A stretch of DNA of 15,996 nucleotides, from contig JACDDJ010000019.1 in the NCBI GenBank assembly GCA_013817065.1, positions 1 through 15,996 of the forward strand, in the 5' to 3' direction. Numbering within the stretch: the stretch's first letter is position 1; each line of letters starts with the position of its first letter. Positions 12,497 through 15,996 of this stretch are shown here, piece after piece. A program made the position numbers and the translations under genes. The notes below the pieces were generated by a model. The model had not been told where the DNA came from, did not search any database, and was given only the letters and a program-made list of their open reading frames with translations. The DNA comes from Acidobacteriota bacterium. GTDB taxonomy: Bacteria > Acidobacteriota > Vicinamibacteria > Vicinamibacterales > 2-12-FULL-66-21.

Positions 12497-13516
12497 GTGC
12501 TCATCGAATCATCCGCACCGACGCGGATCGACCTGGCGGGCGGCACGCTCGACATCTGGCCGCTCTATCTGTTTCATCAAGGCGCGCAGACGTTGAACGC
12601 CGCCATCAGCCTGCGGGCGTACTGCTCTATACGTCCGCGGAGCGATAAACGGCTCTCGATCGTTTCGGAGGACACCGGCGTCCGCGTCGAGGCGGATCAC
12701 TGGTCCGAGCTGCGGGACACCCACGATCTGAAACTACTCGGCCACCTCCTCCACTTCTTCCAGGCGGAGGGGCTGGAACTGCGGACGCGGTCGGACTCCC
12801 CGTTCGGAGCCGGCATCGCGGGATCCTCGGCCCTCAACATCGCGGTGTGCGGCGCCCTTGCCGCATGGTGCGAGCGCCAGTTGAGCGATGACCTGCTGAT
12901 GCAGATCGCCCAGAACGTCGAGGCCCAGGTGATCGACGTGCCAACCGGCGTGCAGGACTACCGCCCGGCTCTGTACGGCGGGATCTCGGCGGTGGAGCTC
13001 GGCGTGGACGGTATCCGGCGAGTGGCACTGCCGGTGGTGCCCGCCGAACTGCAATCGCGCCTCGTGCTCGCCTACACGAACGCGTCGCGCAATTCCGGCA
13101 TCAACAACTGGGAGATGACCAAGCGGCACATCGACGGCGACACCCAGGTCCAGAGCCGGTTCGCCAGGATTCGCGACATCGCCCGTGAGATGCGAACGGC
13201 GCTCGAGGCCAGGGATTGGGCGGGGGTCGGACGGCATGTGGCCGACGAGTGGGAGAACCGCAAAGGGCTCGCTCCCGGCGTCACGACGCCAGCGATCGAT
13301 GCCATGCTTGCGGCCGCAGTTGCGGCCGGCGCCTGGGGCGGCAAGGTCTGCGGTGCTGGCGGTGGCGGTTGTCTCTTCTGCATCGGCGAGCCCGAGACCG
13401 TCCCTGCCATTCGCACGGCGCTCGCTGACGGCGGCGCTCGACTGCTGGACTTTCAGATCGAGACGGAAGGTCTCCGGCTCGAAAGCCGCGTCGATCTCTC
13501 TGCCGTGCCGACTTGA
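12497..13516 (+). CDS. GHMP-superfamily sugar kinase, substrate unknown
   Basis: 339 residues from GTG 12497. A TTG at 12491 overlaps the -10 box and is therefore unlikely. GHMP motifs in order: motif 1 S-A-P-T-R-I-D-L-A-G-G-T-L-D near residues 6-19; ATP-binding P102-F-G-A-G-I-A-G-S-S-A-L; a probable catalytic Asp in G-V-Q-D154-Y-R-P-A-L-Y-G-G; and motif 3 K283-V-C-G-A-G-G-G-G-C. The overall look is closest to the D-glycero-D-manno-heptose-7-phosphate kinase/galactokinase branch, but no heptose gene is nearby. It faces the nagZ operon across a shared promoter. A role phosphorylating a sugar released in cell-wall recycling is possible but unproven. The stop overlaps the PolX start (TTGA), so the two are translated together. 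Confidence 0.85.
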   Translation: MLIESSAPTRIDLAGGTLDIWPLYLFHQGAQTLNAAISLRAYCSIRPRSDKRLSIVSEDTGVRVEADHWSELRDTHDLKLLGHLLHFFQAEGLELRTRSDSPFGAGIAGSSALNIAVCGALAAWCERQLSDDLLMQIAQNVEAQVIDVPTGVQDYRPALYGGISAVELGVDGIRRVALPVVPAELQSRLVLAYTNASRNSGINNWEMTKRHIDGDTQVQSRFARIRDIAREMRTALEARDWAGVGRHVADEWENRKGLAPGVTTPAIDAMLAAAVAAGAWGGKVCGAGGGGCLFCIGEPETVPAIRTALADGGARLLDFQIETEGLRLESRVDLSAVPT

Positions 13517-15240
13517 ACAACCTCGCGATTGCGCGCGTGCTCACCGAGATCGGGGACCTTCTCGAAATCAAGGCTGAGAACCCGTTCAAGATTCGCGCGT
13601 ACCGCAACGCTGCCGACACCATTGCCCACCTCGGCACACCCATCGCCGAGATGTCAGACGAGGACCGTCGCGGCATCCCCGGCATCGGTAAGGATCTCGC
13701 CGGCAAGATCGCAGAACTGATAGAGACCGGGAGCGCCCGCTACCATCAGGAGCTCCTGCAGGAATTCCCTCCGAGCATTCTCGATCTTCTGCACCTGCAG
13801 GGCGTGGGCCCGAAGACGGTCGCGGCGCTGTTTCACGGCCTGGGCATCCGTACTCTCGAGGACCTCGAACTCGCGGCCCGGGGCGGTCGCATCCGTTCGC
13901 TCAAAGGCATGGGCGCCAAGAAGGAAGCGCTGATCCTCAAGGCACTCGAGGATCGCCAGCGCTTTACCGGTCGGCGGCTGATGGTGGAAGCTGCGGACGC
14001 AGCGGCCTCTCTCGTCGCCGCCCTGCGCGAATACGCCCCGGACGCCGACATCTCCCCCGTTGGCAGTCTGCGTCGCGGCTGTGAAACATGCGGTGACATC
14101 GACATCCTTGCGGCCGGCGCGCCGCCGTCCATCATGGACGCCTTTACCAGCTACACACTCGTCGAACGCATCCTGGCGCGGGGGGAGACGAAGTCGAGCG
14201 TCCTGATCCGGGGCGGCTTCCAGGCCGACCTGCGGGTTGTGCCAAAGGACAGCCTCGGCGCGGCGCTGCAGTACTTCACCGGCTCGAAGGCGCACAACAT
14301 CGCGCTGCGGGATCGCGCCATCAGCCGCGGATGCAAACTCAACGAATACGGTCTCTTCCGGGTCGACACCAACGAGTTTGTCGCGGGCGCCGACGAACCG
14401 GGGATCTACGCGGCACTTGGCCTTGCGTTCGTTCCCCCGGAGCTGCGTGAGAACCGCGGCGAGATCGACGCGGCGGAGGCCGGCACGCTGCCGCGGCTCG
14501 TGACGCGGGAGGACCTGCGCGGCGACCTCCACATGCACACGACCGTGACCGACGGTCGGGCCGACGCTGAAACGATGGCGCGAGCTGCCCAGGCCTCAGG
14601 GCTCGACTACATCGCGATCACCGATCACAGCCAGGCGCTGGCGATGGCAAATGGTCTGGACGAAGCCCGGGCCCTGGACCACGCCGCTGCCATCCGCGCG
14701 CTCAATGGCCGCCTCGACGGGATCCGCGTCCTCGCCGGCATCGAATGCGACATTCGCGCCGACGGCACCATGGATCTCGCCGACGACTGCCTCGCCCAAC
14801 TCGACATCGTCATTGCGTCCATACATTCAGCCTTCAGCATGGACGAGACCCAGATGACCGAGCGGATCCTGCGTGCGATTGCGAATCCGCATGTGGATAT
14901 CATCGGGCACCCCACGGGACGGCTGATTCTGAAGCGCGAAGGCTACCGGATCCAGTTGGAGCGAGTCCTCACCGCTGCAGCCGAAGCTGGCGTCGCGATG
15001 GAGATCAACAGTCAAGTCGACCGACTGGACCTCGACGATACGAAGGCCCGGATAGCGAAGGAGCACGGCGTGAAGATCATCATCGACTCGGATGCCCATT
15101 CGACCGCGGGCCTCGGCGCGCTTCGCTGGGGGGCACTGACCGCGCGGCGCGCCTGGCTCGAACCGGCCGATGTGCTGAACACGCAGCCGCTGGACGCGTT
15201 CCTCGGATCGTTACGGCGTAATCGCACGCGGCACACCTGA
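13513..15240 (+). CDS. polX: DNA polymerase/3'-5' exonuclease PolX
   Basis: 575 residues, the usual size for bacterial PolX. The TTG start at 13513 overlaps the kinase stop by four bases (TTGA) and opens into the family N-terminus (NNLAIARVLTEIGDLLEIK). Helix-hairpin-helix motifs lie at about residues 55-65 (I-P-G-I-G-K-D-L) and 95-105 (L-Q-G-V-G-P-K-T). The nucleotidyltransferase motif is G184-S-L-R-R followed by G-D195-I-D197, with the third Asp D239 in Q-A-D-L-R. The PHP domain starts at 337 with ligands H340, H342, D347, H372, E411, H438, H466, D527 and H529, all present. The enzyme fills short gaps in base-excision repair, and its PHP domain supplies Mn-dependent exonuclease/AP-endonuclease activity. 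It appears fully active, unlike its paralogue at 3068-4765. Confidence 0.95.
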   Translation: MNNLAIARVLTEIGDLLEIKAENPFKIRAYRNAADTIAHLGTPIAEMSDEDRRGIPGIGKDLAGKIAELIETGSARYHQELLQEFPPSILDLLHLQGVGPKTVAALFHGLGIRTLEDLELAARGGRIRSLKGMGAKKEALILKALEDRQRFTGRRLMVEAADAAASLVAALREYAPDADISPVGSLRRGCETCGDIDILAAGAPPSIMDAFTSYTLVERILARGETKSSVLIRGGFQADLRVVPKDSLGAALQYFTGSKAHNIALRDRAISRGCKLNEYGLFRVDTNEFVAGADEPGIYAALGLAFVPPELRENRGEIDAAEAGTLPRLVTREDLRGDLHMHTTVTDGRADAETMARAAQASGLDYIAITDHSQALAMANGLDEARALDHAAAIRALNGRLDGIRVLAGIECDIRADGTMDLADDCLAQLDIVIASIHSAFSMDETQMTERILRAIANPHVDIIGHPTGRLILKREGYRIQLERVLTAAAEAGVAMEINSQVDRLDLDDTKARIAKEHGVKIIIDSDAHSTAGLGALRWGALTARRAWLEPADVLNTQPLDAFLGSLRRNRTRHT

Positions 15241-15256
15241 CCCCGCAGCTGAATTC

Positions 15257-15556
15257 ATGGCTAAACGAATTCCTCTCAACCCCGTCGTCGCCGAAGCCCG
15301 GTCGGCAGACGAGATCATTGCCGAGATCCGCGGAATCTACTTCAAGACCACGAAGGGGACGATTCTGAAGGATTTCGACCGCGCTATCGACCTGCTCAAA
15401 ACGATCGAGTCGCCGGACGAACGACAGCGCGCGACCGTCTACATGGACGGCCTGGCCGAGATGCGCACGGAGTTCAGCGTACCGCCTTCGAGACGAACTT
15501 CCGCGCCGCGAGGCGGACCGGCTCGGCGACGTTCCGGTCGGTCGCCAACCGCTTGA
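15257..15556 (+). CDS. Small conserved-looking protein, unknown
   Basis: 99 residues from ATG 15257, 16 bp after polX, with only a weak purine stretch upstream. The first ~73 residues look like a real protein: a charged helical domain containing 'EIIAEIRGIYFKTTKGTI' and 'DFDRAIDLLKTIESPDERQ'. From S74 onward the composition changes abruptly to Ser/Arg/Pro/Gly. This tail is the antisense of the converging minus-strand gene, with which it shares 83 bp. The ancestral stop was probably lost, or an assembly frameshift has extended the frame. No signal peptide, membrane segment or known motif was recognised. It may belong to the kinase-polX transcript. Confidence 0.6.
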   Translation: MAKRIPLNPVVAEARSADEIIAEIRGIYFKTTKGTILKDFDRAIDLLKTIESPDERQRATVYMDGLAEMRTEFSVPPSRRTSAPRGGPARRRSGRSPTA

Positions 15557-15996
15557 GATCCCGCTCGTTCAGCCGCTGCAGGAAATTCATCGCCATGGCC
15601 GGCGGCATCTTTGGATTCCTGGTCAGCGCCGAAACCACGTTGTAGTTCTTCACCCACGCCCGGTTCGTACCAATGATGCGCAGGACGTCTTCGGTCAGGT
15701 TCGCCATTCGGGCGAAGTTCTCTACCTCGGATTCGGTCAGCTTTGGACTGCTGAGCACCGCGACAGCCACTAGCTTGTTGGAGTCCCGGATCAACTGGCT
15801 GCGCTGCTCTCGCGTCCCACGCATCGCGAGCTTCATGCGGTCGATGATGGCAAGGCCCGACAGCACCGGTGACGGCGCGGCGGTCTCGTCTTGGACGACG
15901 TCGCCGGCAATCGGCTCGACGCCCGCCGCCACGTCCACCAGCGGCTCATCGCTTTCTTCGAGGGCGGTCGTGTCCGGCTCGATTCCGCGAGAAGCG
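15474..15996 (-). CDS. Helical-repeat protein, C-terminal part (5' end outside the window)
   Basis: The frame is open to the right edge (at least 173 residues), so the start lies outside; a GTG at 15938 is an internal candidate only. The first ~60 visible residues are acidic and low-complexity (E-P-D-T-T-A-L-E-E-S-D-E-P). About 110 residues of alpha-helical repeats follow: 'QRSQLIRDSNKLVAVAVLSS', 'PKLTESEVENFARMANLTED', 'LRIIGTNRAWVKNYNVVSAL', 'NPKMPPAMAMNFLQRLNERD', then a Lys/Arg-rich end. Units with R-D-x-N / T-N-R / T-R-N-P / T-D-R-N-V spacing resemble HEAT- or leucine-rich-variant repeats common in uncharacterised proteins of Acidobacteriota and Myxococcota. Probably a protein-binding scaffold; function unknown. 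Its 3' end overlaps the converging small gene. Confidence 0.75.
   Translation of the reverse strand, partial: ASRGIEPDTTALEESDEPLVDVAAGVEPIAGDVVQDETAAPSPVLSGLAIIDRMKLAMRGTREQRSQLIRDSNKLVAVAVLSSPKLTESEVENFARMANLTEDVLRIIGTNRAWVKNYNVVSALTRNPKMPPAMAMNFLQRLNERDLKRLATDRNVAEPVRLAARKFVSKAVR

Noticed and set aside
11064..12596. 510-residue open frame on the plus strand across ldcA and nagZ
   Set aside because: It is antisense to two clearly identified enzymes, has no ribosome binding site or domain, and is the usual by-product of high GC content in the opposite strand.

Overview
The window is GC-rich bacterial chromosome from an outer-membrane-bearing organism: it encodes LolA, a lipoprotein secretin and peptidoglycan-recycling enzymes. 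Tight gene packing, many GTG/TTG starts, the PEGA-domain pseudokinase and the helical-repeat protein at the right edge suggest Acidobacteriota (Vicinamibacteria-like). That placement is an inference from gene style; no rRNA or tRNA gene is present to settle it. No insertion sequence, prophage, CRISPR array, tRNA or rRNA gene was seen.

Left part (1-3018): a small partial minus-strand gene diverges from a large membrane gene (342-2612). This large gene joins a degenerate protein-kinase fold, a long Pro-rich linker, one membrane span and PEGA repeats. A 262-nt spacer with competing inverted repeats then leads into a 47-residue Cys/His-rich mini-protein.

Centre-left, plus strand (3068-7330): a PolX-family paralogue with a ruined polymerase site but a complete set of PHP metal ligands; then lolA; then a TPR-containing lipoprotein secretin whose start lies inside the end of lolA. 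LolA delivers lipoproteins to the outer membrane, and a secretin with a lipobox is a natural client.

Centre-right, minus strand (12476 down to 7444): a five-gene run with overlapping or nearly touching ends, nagZ-ldcA-mpl-pxpB-pxpC. The first three recycle cell-wall muropeptides (GlcNAc removal, D-Ala trimming, ligation of the tripeptide back onto UDP-MurNAc). The last two are subunits B and C of 5-oxoprolinase; subunit A is not in the window.

Right part, plus strand (12497-15556): a GHMP-family sugar kinase starts 20 bp from nagZ in the opposite direction, across a palindromic -10 box that can serve both strands. It is coupled by a 4-nt overlap to a full-length, apparently active PolX (polymerase plus PHP). 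A small unknown gene follows and overlaps tail-to-tail with a minus-strand helical-repeat protein that runs off the right edge.

The best candidates for something new are: the muropeptide-recycling/5-oxoprolinase operon facing a GHMP kinase across one palindromic promoter; the polymerase-dead PolX paralogue; and the switch-like leader of the Cys-rich mini-protein.
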